Assembly (NCBI GenBank): GCA_964397655.1
Contig: CAYNKA010000016.1
Coordinates: 1 to 64,000 of the forward strand
DNA: 64,000 nucleotides
Direction of reading: 5' to 3'
Source: CAYNKA01 sp964397655
Lineage (GTDB): Bacteria > Spirochaetota > Spirochaetia > DTKZ01
Part shown: piece after piece, positions 8,445-16,698 of the stretch
Position numbering within the stretch: the first letter of the stretch is position 1
Layout: every line of letters begins with the position of its first letter
Translations under genes and position numbers: made by a program
Notes under the pieces: model-generated
Seen by the model: the letters and a program-made list of their open reading frames with translations, nothing else
Told to the model about the DNA's origin: nothing
Database searches by the model: none

Positions 8445-8460
8445 ACACAATACAATGTGT
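8445..8460 (-). promoter_or_regulatory. Palindromic operator/promoter of vapBC
   Basis: ACACAATACAATGTGT, a 16-bp near-palindrome 22 nt upstream of the vapB start. On the minus strand it includes a TATTGT -10-like hexamer, so VapB binding would block transcription. Position and symmetry fit autoregulation; no experimental support. Confidence 0.45.
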
Positions 8461-8492
8461 AGAGGCAAGTGTGGCTGTTTCCTTCAGGGCCT

Positions 8493-9449
8493 CTACTCCG
8501 CGATCTCCGCCATCTTCCGTATCTCCTCCTTCCACAGCCAGCGAAACTCGGGCGGCGCGAGGACCTCCGCCTGGGCGCCGAAGGAGAGCGCGCGGCCGAG
8601 AAGTTCCCGCCAGTCCGCGGCCGGAAGGTCGACGTCGGTGTACGGCGTACCGTCGTCCTCCGTCCCTTGCAGCATCTTCTGCGCCGGGTGCCAGGTCTGA
8701 CGTGCGATGAGGGCGGCGGCCTGCCCGCGGACGCGGATGACGGCCCGCTTCGTAGCCTTCCCCTTGAAGATGCCGAAGCCCGAGGCGAGGTAGGCCTCGA
8801 CGGATTTCCTGCGCACGGGATCGTTCGCCGGGGCGGCGCGCTCCTTCGACAGGGCGATCGCCTCGATTCTCGAAAGATGAAAGGTCCTGAGTTCGCCCCG
8901 GAGCAGGTCATAGGCGACGAGGTACCACCGGCCTCCGTAGTTGACGAGGCGCTCGGGCTCCACCGCCCGCTCGGACGCTTCGCCCTTTGCGTTTCGGTAA
9001 GCGATGTCGAGCCGCTTGCGGAGCATGAGGGCCTGGCAGACCAGCATGACGCTTTCCATGTCGACCTTTTCCGCCACGGGAAGCTCGTAGCTTATCCTGT
9101 CGGCTACGGACCGGTAGTCGCGGGAGACGTGCCGCTCGATCTCCTCGACGATCAGGTCCGACGCGACGGGCACGTAATGCTCGTTCGCCGCGAGGCTCTT
9201 CATGAGCACGGAGAAGATGAGGAGCTTCTCGTCCGCGAAGAGGAGCTGTTCGAAGGGGCGGCCGTACCGGTATGCCTTGGCCCGCCGGTCGTAGACTACG
9301 GGGGCGGAAAGACGGTCACGGAGATACTCGATGTCGCGCTTGATCTGGCGGTCCGACACCTCGAAGCGCCGGGCCGCCTCGTCGCATTTCATACGGCCTC
9401 GTTCGCGAAGGATCCGGTCAATAAAGGCGATGCGTTCGAATTGGCTCAC
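8493..9449 (-). CDS. WYL-domain transcriptional regulator (YafY/DeoR-like)
   Basis: 318-residue regulator. N-terminal winged HTH (residues 1-60; RMKCDEAARRFEVSDRQIKRDIEYL is typical of DeoR/YafY proteins). The WYL domain lies at about 140-215 and shows the GRWYLVAYD motif and downstream FHLSRI, followed by a WCX-like C-terminus ending in a Trp-rich EFRWLWKEEI. WYL domains bind nucleic-acid or nucleotide ligands, and such regulators are often found beside phage-defence and CRISPR loci, as here. It starts 24 nt before the run of T/A at 9450 and is transcribed toward the toxin-antitoxin genes. Target unknown. Confidence 0.88.
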   Translation of the reverse strand: MSQFERIAFIDRILRERGRMKCDEAARRFEVSDRQIKRDIEYLRDRLSAPVVYDRRAKAYRYGRPFEQLLFADEKLLIFSVLMKSLAANEHYVPVASDLIVEEIERHVSRDYRSVADRISYELPVAEKVDMESVMLVCQALMLRKRLDIAYRNAKGEASERAVEPERLVNYGGRWYLVAYDLLRGELRTFHLSRIEAIALSKERAAPANDPVRRKSVEAYLASGFGIFKGKATKRAVIRVRGQAAALIARQTWHPAQKMLQGTEDDGTPYTDVDLPAADWRELLGRALSFGAQAEVLAPPEFRWLWKEEIRKMAEIAE

Positions 9450-9550
9450 GGGTTTTTCCTTTTTTCTATTTTCGGACGATCATGGCTCGGAGTGTAAGGA
9501 CGAGATGGATGGTGAGAAGAAAGACGGAGTATACTTGTCTCGGAAGATGA

Positions 9551-9760
9551 GCATGGACCGGACGGTTTCTCGCATGCCTCGCGGTCGCGACCGTGTATCA
9601 CGCGGCCTACGACGGCATGCGGGACTCCGTGCGCCTGGTCGCGGGCGTTCCGCAGATGGCAGACGCTTGGGTCGCGGTGCTTCTGACGGCGGCGGGGACG
9701 TTCTTCCTGATGAAGGACAAATGGAAGAAACTCGAGGGAAAAGCGGCGTCTCTCGAGTGA
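9551..9760 (+). pseudogene. Possible small membrane protein, apparently without an in-frame start (frameshifted?)
   Basis: In the 322-nt gap before mobA an open stretch encodes a hydrophobic segment (FLACLAVATVYHAAYDGMRD), an amphipathic part, then a second membrane-like segment (VAVLLTAAGTFFLMKDKWKK) and a charged end. No ATG/GTG/TTG precedes the first segment in frame, but ATG codons at 9545-9553 in another frame follow a TATACT box at about 9528. A one-base frameshift near 9560 would join them into a protein of about 68 residues. It could equally be chance in GC-rich DNA. Confidence 0.3.
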
Positions 9761-9771
9761 GAGGAGAAGGA

Positions 9772-10395
9772 ATGTACGAAGCCTCCGCCGCGATTCTCGC
9801 TGGCGGCACGAGTTCGCGGATGGGTTCGCCGAAGGCCCTGCTCCTCGTAGACGGCAGGCCTCTCGTGTCGTACGTCGCTGGCCGGCTCGCCGGGCTTTTC
9901 CCGGAGGTTTTCATTGCGGGCGGCGGCCCCGATGTCTTCGCGGTTGGTGGCGGGGAGGCTATCGCCGAGGCGGCGGGGCTTCGGGTGGTTCCGGACCGCG
10001 ATCCCGGCCTCGGGCCCCTCATGGGGATAGCCTCCGCCCTCGAGGCCGCCCGCTTCGACCTCGTGTTCGTAGTCGCCTGCGACATGCCGGAGCTCGACGC
10101 CGGCCTCGTCGAGCTGCTGCATCACGCCGCCGCGGAACGGGGGCCGAACGGCGAGCCCGCAGACTGCGTCGTTCCGCGCACGGGGAAAGGCCGCCTCGAG
10201 CCGCTCTTCGCCTTCTACCGGAAAAGCGCCCTCCCCGAGATCGAGGCGGCGCTCGCAGGCGGAGAGCGTTCGGTCCGAGCCGTGTTTCCCCGCCTGCGCG
10301 CCCGGTTCGTCGACGCGCCGATGCCGGACGGCATCCCGAACCTCAACACGCCCGAGGATTACGCCCGCTGGGCCTCTCGGCCCAGGATGCGGTAA
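9772..10395 (+). CDS. mobA: Molybdenum cofactor guanylyltransferase-like nucleotidyltransferase (MobA family)
   Basis: Transfers GMP from GTP to molybdopterin to build the (bis-)MGD cofactor of DMSO-reductase-family enzymes. The 207-residue protein starts with the NTP-binding motif LAGGTSSRMGSPKALL (residues 9-24); it also has VPDRDPGLGPLMGI (about 80-93) and the metal-binding CDMPELDAGLV (about 105). C-terminal GIPNLNTPEDYAR is typical of MobA. GGAGAAGG lies before the ATG. A Mo-dependent oxidoreductase lies 550 nt downstream on the other strand, supporting MobA over the related MocA (cytidylyl) activity, which cannot be fully excluded. Confidence 0.85.
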   Translation: MYEASAAILAGGTSSRMGSPKALLLVDGRPLVSYVAGRLAGLFPEVFIAGGGPDVFAVGGGEAIAEAAGLRVVPDRDPGLGPLMGIASALEAARFDLVFVVACDMPELDAGLVELLHHAAAERGPNGEPADCVVPRTGKGRLEPLFAFYRKSALPEIEAALAGGERSVRAVFPRLRARFVDAPMPDGIPNLNTPEDYARWASRPRMR

Positions 10396-10426
10396 AAATG
10401 AATGCCCATGATGCAAGGAGAGGACT

Positions 10427-10867
10427 ATGAACCACGGAGAGAAGGCAAGGGACCTGCGCGAAAAAGGCTTCAATTGCGCCCAGTGCGTGTTCGCCGCGAT
10501 CGCGCCCGATTTCGGGATCGAGGAGAAGTCCGCGAAGAAGATCGCCTCGGGGCTCGGCGGGGGCTTCGGCGGGCTGCAGGGCCCCTGCGGAGCCCTCACC
10601 GGGGGCATCCTCGCGATCGGCACGGCCTTCTCCGGGGAGCCCGGCGAAAAGAGCGATCCCGAATCGAAGGCGAGGGTGTACGCGAAGACCAAGCTTTTCG
10701 TTGAACGTTTCCGGGCCGAATTCGGGAACACCGAATGCCTGTCGCTGCTCGGCGTCAGGATAGGGTCCGAGGAGTACAATCGGGACGCCGACCTCTATAA
10801 AAGCAGATGCGGGAATTTCATCGAGCGGGGCTGCGCCCTCGCCTCCGACGTGATCGCGGGGAGGTGA
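10427..10867 (+). CDS. C-GCAxxG-C-C family (putative redox) protein
   Basis: 146-residue protein of the Cys-rich C_GCAxxG_C_C family: FNCAQCVFAAI (about residues 15-25), the Gly-rich GGGFGGLQGPCGALTGGILA (about 46-66), a Cys in NTECLSLLG and two final cysteines (SRCGNFIERGC). The family is thought to handle redox or metal chemistry in anaerobes, often beside oxidoreductases; exact function is unknown. It follows mobA by 31 nt with a GGAGAGG ribosome site, so the two are probably co-transcribed, and converges on the molybdopterin oxidoreductase. Confidence 0.8.
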   Translation: MNHGEKARDLREKGFNCAQCVFAAIAPDFGIEEKSAKKIASGLGGGFGGLQGPCGALTGGILAIGTAFSGEPGEKSDPESKARVYAKTKLFVERFRAEFGNTECLSLLGVRIGSEEYNRDADLYKSRCGNFIERGCALASDVIAGR

Positions 10868-10894
10868 GCCGGACCGGGTTTCGGTGTCCGGCTC
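10866..10894 (+). terminator. Hairpin between convergent genes
   Basis: Perfect 9-bp stem GAGCCGGAC / GTCCGGCTC with an 11-nt loop immediately after the C-GCAxxG-C-C gene stop. Only a weak pyrimidine-rich tract (CCTTCCTTTCC) follows on the plus strand, so termination strength is uncertain. Confidence 0.5.
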
Positions 10895-10939
10895 CCGGGC
10901 CTTCCTTTCCTCCGTCGCGGGCCCGCGCGGAGTGCCGCT

Positions 10940-13039
10940 TCACGGCGCGGCCTCGACCTGGACCGCGACGCCGTGCATGACGTTCCCGACGGCCGGTCTC
11001 GTGCCCTCGGTCGAGGTGAGGACGTTGGCCGATCCGGCGAGGTCGGTCCCTTCGGCGTCGAGCCGGGCCCAGACGCCCTGCCTGAGGCAGACGACGCCGG
11101 GCATGAGGTCCCCGCTCCGGCGGACGGTCACGACCGAGCTGCCGTTCCCGTTCAGGATTTTCGCCCGTCCGCCGTCCGGGATGCCCCGTTCCGCGGCGTC
11201 CGCCGGGTGCATCTCCAGGGAGTCGTCGTCCCTCCGGGTGCCGGGCTCGGTCAGGTCGCCGCCCTGGGAGTGGGTGCGGCGGGCCGACTTCGGCGTCACG
11301 AGGAGGAGCGGCCACCTTGGATCCGCGGGCCGCTCCTGCCAGACCGGGAAGGGGGAGAATCCCGTGTCGCGCGCGTAGGCCTCGCTCGCGATCTCAACCC
11401 TGCCCGACGGCGTGTCGAGGGGGAACCTCTCGGGATCCGAGGCGAAGTCCGCGAGGCCCGTCCTTTCCCGCTCGGCGCCGAACCAGACCCCCGTGCGCAT
11501 GAAGAGCTCCCGATCGTCGACCTCGGACTCGTCCATGAATTTCCGTATCCAGGCAGCGTCGTCGCGGCCCTCGGTGTACTCCCCGCCGAAGCTCATCCGG
11601 TCAGCGAGCTCGGCGAGGATGTCGTAGTCCGTGCGAGCGAGGCCGCGGGGCGGCACGGCCGCGGTCTTGTAGGCGAGAAAGTTGCCCGCCCAGGGAAGGC
11701 CGACGTCCTCGCGCTCCAAGGTGTGGGCGGCTGGCAGGACCACGTCGGCGAGGCGGGCGGTCGGCGTCATGAAGAGCTCGTGGCAGACCGAGAACTCGAG
11801 GGATTTGAACGCCTCCGTGCTCTTCCTGACGTCGCCCCCCTGGTTCACGAAGTCGCAGCCCGCCGCGTAGACCGCGCGGACGTCCGACGGGTAGCCTCCC
11901 TTTCTTCCCTCCAGGATCGCGTCCGGCCAGCGGAGGATGGGAACGGCCGCACGGACGGGGGACGGAGGCACCGGCAGGACGCCGACCTTCGGAGCAGGGA
12001 GCCGGTTGTTGAAGGCCCCGGTCGAGCCTCCCAGGGCGCCGAAGTTCCCGGTCGCCAACTGGAGTGCGACCGCGAGGCGGTAGGGCTCCTCGCCCGCGAA
12101 GACCCGTTGGATCGAGTAGCCTGGGAAGAGGAGGGCGGGCTTCGCCGTCCCGTAGAGCCGCGCGAAGGAGACGATTTCGGCCTCGGGGAGCCCGCAGATC
12201 GAGGAGGCCCAGGCCGGGGTCTTCGGCCAGCCGCCCGCCCTGCCGAGAACGTAGGCCTCGAGCCGGTCGAAGCCCGTCGCGCGGGTCTCGACGAAAGACC
12301 GGTCGACGAGGCCGTCCGTGAGAAGGACGTGGAGGACCCCGAGCATGAGGGCGGCGTCGGTTCCCGGGCGGCAGGGCAGCCAGCGGGCGCCGAGCCGTTT
12401 CGCGGTGGCGGAGCGCCGCGGGTCCACGACGACGATTTCTGCCCCCCTTTCGCGCGCCTCGAGAAGTCGAGGCTCCACCTCCGTCCCCAGCCTTGCCTCG
12501 AACACGTTCGCCCCCCAGAGTACGACGAGTTTCGCGTACTTCATCGTCGCCGCGTCGAAGCCGGCGCGTTTTGCGCCCGTGCCGAGAAGGTAGGGGAGGA
12601 CGAACCTCGCCGCCTCGTTGCTGTAATTGCCCTTCGTATACGTCGCGCCGCCCGAGAGGTTGAGGAAGCGGGGAAGCACCTTCTTCGTGTTGTGCATGGC
12701 CGTGGTGGACCCGTCGCTGTCCAGCGAGAGGACCGAGGCCGGGCCGTGCTTCGCCCGGATTTCGCCGAGCCTGAGCGCGACGAGAGCGAGGGCCACGTCC
12801 CAGGAAGCCTCGCGGAAGTCGCCCGAGCCTCGGTCCCCCCTGCGGATCAGGGGACGGAGGATGCGGCGCGGGGAGTGGAGTTCGCGGGGGAGTCCGTACC
12901 CCCGGCCGCAGCCCGTGAGGAAGGGCCCGGCCGCCGGATTGTTCGCCACGCGCGTGACGACGCCGCCTTCCACCGTCGCGAGAAGCGGACAGGCGTTTCC
13001 GCCGCAGTCCTTTCCGCAGAATACCGGAATGGTCGCCAT
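10940..13039 (-). CDS. Molybdopterin-dependent oxidoreductase, DMSO reductase family
   Basis: 699-residue enzyme with an N-terminal [4Fe-4S] site (Cys8, Cys12, Cys17, Cys44; C-x3-C-x4-C-x26-C), bis-MGD-binding regions (VVLWGANVFE about 179, VVVDPRRSATAKRLGARW about 205) and a C-terminal barrel (GRVEIASEAYARD, then GNVMHGV at the end). In KGNYSNEAARF, Ser140 sits where DMSO reductases have the serine Mo ligand. No Tat or other signal peptide: it starts directly MATIPVFCGKDCGG, so it should be cytoplasmic. No ferredoxin or membrane subunits are adjacent. Substrate cannot be read; related lone enzymes include acetylene hydratase-like and sulfoxide/polysulfide reductases. Confidence 0.9.
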   Translation of the reverse strand: MATIPVFCGKDCGGNACPLLATVEGGVVTRVANNPAAGPFLTGCGRGYGLPRELHSPRRILRPLIRRGDRGSGDFREASWDVALALVALRLGEIRAKHGPASVLSLDSDGSTTAMHNTKKVLPRFLNLSGGATYTKGNYSNEAARFVLPYLLGTGAKRAGFDAATMKYAKLVVLWGANVFEARLGTEVEPRLLEARERGAEIVVVDPRRSATAKRLGARWLPCRPGTDAALMLGVLHVLLTDGLVDRSFVETRATGFDRLEAYVLGRAGGWPKTPAWASSICGLPEAEIVSFARLYGTAKPALLFPGYSIQRVFAGEEPYRLAVALQLATGNFGALGGSTGAFNNRLPAPKVGVLPVPPSPVRAAVPILRWPDAILEGRKGGYPSDVRAVYAAGCDFVNQGGDVRKSTEAFKSLEFSVCHELFMTPTARLADVVLPAAHTLEREDVGLPWAGNFLAYKTAAVPPRGLARTDYDILAELADRMSFGGEYTEGRDDAAWIRKFMDESEVDDRELFMRTGVWFGAERERTGLADFASDPERFPLDTPSGRVEIASEAYARDTGFSPFPVWQERPADPRWPLLLVTPKSARRTHSQGGDLTEPGTRRDDDSLEMHPADAAERGIPDGGRAKILNGNGSSVVTVRRSGDLMPGVVCLRQGVWARLDAEGTDLAGSANVLTSTEGTRPAVGNVMHGVAVQVEAAP

Positions 13040-13129
13040 GTCCCGATAGTACCCCCATCATAGCCCCTGCGCAACGTGCGGCCGGAGCCCGCGCGTCCCG
13101 GCGGTTCGGATGAATTTCTCATTTTGCGA

Positions 13130-13135
13130 TATAAT
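13130..13135 (+). promoter_or_regulatory. -10 element of the lipoprotein gene
   Basis: Consensus TATAAT 51 nt before the start of the lipoprotein gene, in the gap between divergent genes; a good -35 at 17 nt is not seen. Confidence 0.5.
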
Positions 13136-13186
13136 TCCTCTCGAACATCGTGCTGTACCCGCCGTGCGTGAAAAAAGAGGTGAATC

Positions 13187-14338
13187 ATGAACAAGATGCG
13201 CAATTCGGGCCTTGCGGCGGCCGTTCTCGCGCTCGCCGCTCTTTTTTCCATTACAGGCTGTTCCTCCGGAGGCGGCGGCTCGGGCGACGATTTCGCCGGA
13301 ACCTTCGACGCGACCGGTTCGTGGAAGGGGAGGTGGAACCTCGAGTCCGTCGGTTATTCGGGAAGCTTCTCCGTGAAGGCCTCCCAGGCTTCCGGCAAGC
13401 TGAGCGGGACGATCACGGTAGCCAAGGCCGGCCTGAGCGACGCTCCCCTCACCGGCACGGTGACGGGGAACGACGTGACCTTCGGCGACATCTCAGGCAT
13501 CGTGTCCTTTTCGGGCGAGGCGGACGTCTTCGACGCGGCCTCCGGCACCTTCACCGTGAAGGATTCCGGCTCGACCTACAAGGGCACCTGGACGGCGGCC
13601 TGCACGCGCGAACTCGCGCTGCAGAAGACCGTCACGCTGCCCCTCACCTCATCGTTCCACAGCATCGCCTGGGACGGGACCGCGTTCTGGGTCTCGGACA
13701 GCCAGAACATAACCAAGCTCGGCACGGACGGAACCGTCCTCGCCTCCTATATGTACAACGGCGATCCGATGCCCCTCCACGACTTCCATTCGCTGTGCTG
13801 GACCGAGCTCCTCGCTCTCGAGGACGGATTGCAGGATGATTCCACGAAGGCGATGTTCTTCAGGATAAACAGGACCACGGGAGAGCCGACGACCCCCCTG
13901 CCGTGCCCGCCCGACGGATCGTCGACGAATTCGAGTCCCTCGGCCCTCAGCCTCGCCTGGGACGGATCCGCTCTCCGCTGTTTCCGGCCCTCCGACGCGG
14001 GAACCGGCAACGGGACCTTGTACAAGGTGAATCCGTCGACCGGGGCCTCCCTCGGGAGCTTCGCGGTGCCGTCCGACATCGAGGACGGTTTCCTGATGCC
14101 GGGCGGATTCGGTGCGGCGGGTTCCGATCTCTACGTAACGGCGAGAGGAAGCGGGACCGTCTACAAGATGAGGTCGACCGACGGCAAGATCGTCCGGCGC
14201 TTCACCTACTCTGGCTGGAGCGGCTATCCCGGAGGCAGTCCGGGAAGCGTGACCTGGGACGGGAGCCTCCTCTGGATCCGGGACACCTCGAATTACAAGC
14301 TCTACGGATTCACCATGCCGAGCGGTCTGGCGCCCTAG
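13187..14338 (+). CDS. Putative lipoprotein with beta-propeller-like repeats
   Basis: 383 residues. Signal peptide with lipobox SITGC; Cys25 would be lipidated, followed by a Gly/Ser linker (SSGGGGSGDD). Residues 40-145 form a Gly/Ser/Thr-rich, probably beta-sandwich region (TGSWKGRWNLES). Residues 150-380 hold repeated blades of the pattern S-[IL]-x-W-D-G-[ST]-x-[FL]: HSIAWDGTAFWVSDS, LSLAWDGSALRCF and SVTWDGSLLWIRDT, resembling an SMP-30/NHL-like propeller. It is probably anchored at the cell envelope. GAGGTGA precedes the ATG. No operon partner; function unknown. Confidence 0.8.
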   Translation: MNKMRNSGLAAAVLALAALFSITGCSSGGGGSGDDFAGTFDATGSWKGRWNLESVGYSGSFSVKASQASGKLSGTITVAKAGLSDAPLTGTVTGNDVTFGDISGIVSFSGEADVFDAASGTFTVKDSGSTYKGTWTAACTRELALQKTVTLPLTSSFHSIAWDGTAFWVSDSQNITKLGTDGTVLASYMYNGDPMPLHDFHSLCWTELLALEDGLQDDSTKAMFFRINRTTGEPTTPLPCPPDGSSTNSSPSALSLAWDGSALRCFRPSDAGTGNGTLYKVNPSTGASLGSFAVPSDIEDGFLMPGGFGAAGSDLYVTARGSGTVYKMRSTDGKIVRRFTYSGWSGYPGGSPGSVTWDGSLLWIRDTSNYKLYGFTMPSGLAP

Positions 14339-14447
14339 GCCGAAACCGCATATTCGGGGCGCTCCCAATCGGGCGTCCCGGAATGTATAAATCTTCGATT
14401 TTTATGCACTTTTTCCCCTGAAATTCCCCGGAATGTCATTCGAGGAT

Positions 14448-14477
14448 TTGACGAGCATTTTGGTTTCGTCGTACTAT
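14448..14477 (+). promoter_or_regulatory. Sigma-70-type promoter of the first Liv operon
   Basis: TTGACG, 18-nt spacer, TACTAT, about 50 nt upstream of the livJ-like start. Strong match to the housekeeping consensus. Confidence 0.65.
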
Positions 14478-14526
14478 TACCTGAATTTAGTGGCCATCGA
14501 GCCCGCAATTCAAAAAAGGGAGAACT

Positions 14527-15708
14527 ATGAAAAAGATCGCCTTTTACCTCGTTCTGGCCCTCGCGGCCGCAGCGCTCGTCATCGGGTGCAAGCCGAAGGA
14601 AGAGAAGGCCGCCGCGCCCGCGAAGACGGAAACCATCAAGATCGGGCACACCGTCGCCCTGACCGGTCCGAACGCCACCTGGGGACAGGCCGAAGCGAAC
14701 GCCCTCAAGATGATCGTGGACAAGATCAACGCCGGAGGCGGAGTGCTCGGCAAGAAGCTCGAAGTCATCGCCTACGACAACCGCGCCGACAGGATGGAAG
14801 CGGTCAACGTGGCGAAGAGGCTCGTCGAGCAGGACAAGGTCGCGGCCATCATCGGGCCCGCGCAGAGCGGCGTCGCAAACGCCATCCGCGAAGTCAACAA
14901 CGCGGCCAAGGTCCCGGTCGTCGCCACCACCGCCACGAACCCGAAGGTGACCGTGGCCGACGACGGCAAGGTCGTGCCCTATACCTTCCGCGTCTGCTTC
15001 ATCGATCCCTTCCAGGGCACCGTGGCCGCCCAGTTCGCCCTCAAGGACCTGAAGGCGAAGACCGCAGCCATCCTCTACGACGTGGGCGACGACTATTCGC
15101 AGTTCCTCGGCAAGTATTTCGTCGAGACCTTCACCAAGGGCGGCGGCAAGATCACCGCGAACGAGGCCTTCCGCTCCGGCGAGCTCGACTTCCGCGCCCA
15201 GCTCGGCAAGATCAAGACCGGCAAACCGGACGTCATCTTCATCCCGACGATGCAGAAGGAAGCCGCCCTCGCGGCCAAGCAGGCCCGCGACCTCAAGATC
15301 GCCTCGACCCTGATCGGCGGCGACGGCTGGGCCAGCCCCGACCTGATCGACCTCGCTGGCCCCGCGATCGAAGGCTCCTACTTCGTGAACATCGCCGCCC
15401 TCGAGGACCCGGCCATCCAGGACTTCATCAAGGAATACAAGGCGAAGTTCAACGCGGACCCCGTGCTTCCGAACCCGCTCATGGCCTACGACGCCATGAT
15501 CTGGATCGCGGACGCGATCAAGCGCGCCGGCGGCACCGACGGCGAGAAGCTCAAGGCCGCCATGGAAGCCACCAAGGACCTCCAGGTCCTCACCGGCAAG
15601 CTCACCGTGGACCCCGCGACCCACAATCCGCTCAACAAGCCCGCGACCATCCAGCAGGTCAAGGACAAGAAGTTCATCTACGTAAAGACCTTCGTGACGA
15701 GCGACTGA
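14527..15708 (+). CDS. livJ: Branched-chain amino acid-type ABC transporter substrate-binding lipoprotein
   Basis: 393-residue periplasmic-binding protein fold type I (LivJ/Peripla_BP_6). Lipobox ALVIGC gives lipidated Cys21, followed by a Lys/Glu/Ala linker. The mature start IKIGHTVALTGPNATWGQAEAN (written here in parts: IKIGHTVALTG, about 39-49) is typical, as are ELDFRAQLGKIK and GDGWASPDLIDLAG. It captures amino acids or related acids and delivers them to the LivH/LivM permeases encoded next. A strong promoter precedes it and a hairpin-plus-T-run follows it, which would make this protein more abundant than the membrane parts. The true ligand is not readable. Confidence 0.92.
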   Translation: MKKIAFYLVLALAAAALVIGCKPKEEKAAAPAKTETIKIGHTVALTGPNATWGQAEANALKMIVDKINAGGGVLGKKLEVIAYDNRADRMEAVNVAKRLVEQDKVAAIIGPAQSGVANAIREVNNAAKVPVVATTATNPKVTVADDGKVVPYTFRVCFIDPFQGTVAAQFALKDLKAKTAAILYDVGDDYSQFLGKYFVETFTKGGGKITANEAFRSGELDFRAQLGKIKTGKPDVIFIPTMQKEAALAAKQARDLKIASTLIGGDGWASPDLIDLAGPAIEGSYFVNIAALEDPAIQDFIKEYKAKFNADPVLPNPLMAYDAMIWIADAIKRAGGTDGEKLKAAMEATKDLQVLTGKLTVDPATHNPLNKPATIQQVKDKKFIYVKTFVTSD

Positions 15709-15727
15709 CATCAACTAGTCCGGGTAC

Positions 15728-15771
15728 GGCCGGCGGGGAGGGGCTCCGCTTCTCCCGCCGGCCTTTTGTTT
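15728..15771 (+). terminator. Attenuating terminator between livJ and livH
   Basis: GC-rich stem GGCCGGCGGG / CCCGCCGGCC around an AGGGGCTCCGCTTCT-type loop, then TTTTGTTTT. Placed between the binding protein and permease genes; partial read-through would set their ratio. Confidence 0.8.
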
Positions 15772-15797
15772 TGCGGCCCGGACGATTGGAGTGTTTC

Positions 15798-16688
15798 GTG
15801 TTTTTTCAGACCATCATCACAGGGTTGTCCATCGGGAGCGTCTACGCTCTCATGGCCGTCGGCTACTCCCTGGTTTTTTCCGTACTCAACTTTTCCAATT
15901 TCGCGCACGGGGCGATCATCACCCTCGGCGCCTACATCGCGTGGGCCATCATGGTGGGGTATCTTTCCGTGCCCTTTCTCCCGGCCCTCCTGCTTTCGAT
16001 AGCCGGGGCGGGCTTCCTCGCTTTCCTGAACGAGCGCATAGCCTACTCGACCCTGCGTCGCAGGCACGCCCCCTCCCTCTACCTCATGATCAGCGCCATG
16101 GGCGTGGCCATCTGCCTCCAGAACCTCCTGTACGCCACGATCGGGGCGAAGCTCTACGCCCTGCCTCCGGTGTTCGCCCAGGACACCTTCACCTGGGGGG
16201 AACTCACGGTGAGCAAGATGGACCTCTTCGCCTTCGTCTTTTCCGCGATCTCGATCGCCGTCCTGCACCTCGTGCTTACCCGCACCAAGGTGGGCATGGC
16301 GATCCGGGCCGCGTCCCACGACATGGAGATGGTCTCGGTCCTCGGCGTCAACCTCGACGTCCTCGTGGCCGTGCTCTTCTTCATCGCCGGGGGGCTGGGC
16401 GGCATGGCCGGGGTCTTCATGGGCATGAAGTACATGGTCTACCCGAGCATGGGCTGGATCACGAACAAGGCCTACATCGGGGCTGTCATAGGCGGCCTCG
16501 GCAGCCTTCCGGGCGCCATCATCGGAGGACTCCTCCTCGGTCTTTTGGAGGCCCTGGTCTCGATCGCATCGATCGGCGACACGAGCCTGTCCACCTTCCG
16601 GGACGTTTTCAGTTTCGGCATCCTGGTCGTGCTGCTCATCGTCCGGCCGACGGGACTCTTCGGGCGCAACCTCGAAGAGAAGCTGTAG
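15798..16688 (+). CDS. livH: Branched-chain amino acid-type ABC transporter permease LivH
   Basis: 296-residue inner-membrane permease with about eight hydrophobic segments. The N-terminus TIITGLSIGSVYALMAVGYS and SVLNFSNFAHG (residues 5-43) are LivH hallmarks; GGLGSLPGAIIGGLLLGLLE near 235-255 is the conserved loop that meets the ATPase. I place the start at GTG 15798, with GGAG 7 nt upstream; it follows the attenuator. Downstream the LivM-LivG fusion begins after 10 nt. Confidence 0.9.
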   Translation: MFFQTIITGLSIGSVYALMAVGYSLVFSVLNFSNFAHGAIITLGAYIAWAIMVGYLSVPFLPALLLSIAGAGFLAFLNERIAYSTLRRRHAPSLYLMISAMGVAICLQNLLYATIGAKLYALPPVFAQDTFTWGELTVSKMDLFAFVFSAISIAVLHLVLTRTKVGMAIRAASHDMEMVSVLGVNLDVLVAVLFFIAGGLGGMAGVFMGMKYMVYPSMGWITNKAYIGAVIGGLGSLPGAIIGGLLLGLLEALVSIASIGDTSLSTFRDVFSFGILVVLLIVRPTGLFGRNLEEKL

Positions 16689-16698
16689 GAGGACGATC

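Noticed and set aside
10973..13063. Long open frame (696 codons) on the plus strand opposite the molybdopterin oxidoreductase
   Set aside because: Its translation is Arg/Gly/Asp/Glu-rich with no motifs; it is the shadow of a GC-rich gene that has all DMSO-reductase signatures.
14344..14372. GC-rich hairpin after the lipoprotein gene
   Set aside because: Imperfect stem without a following T-run.
14433..15797. Long same-frame extension upstream of livH
   Set aside because: It would run out of frame through the whole livJ gene and across a terminator; GTG 15798 has a proper ribosome site.
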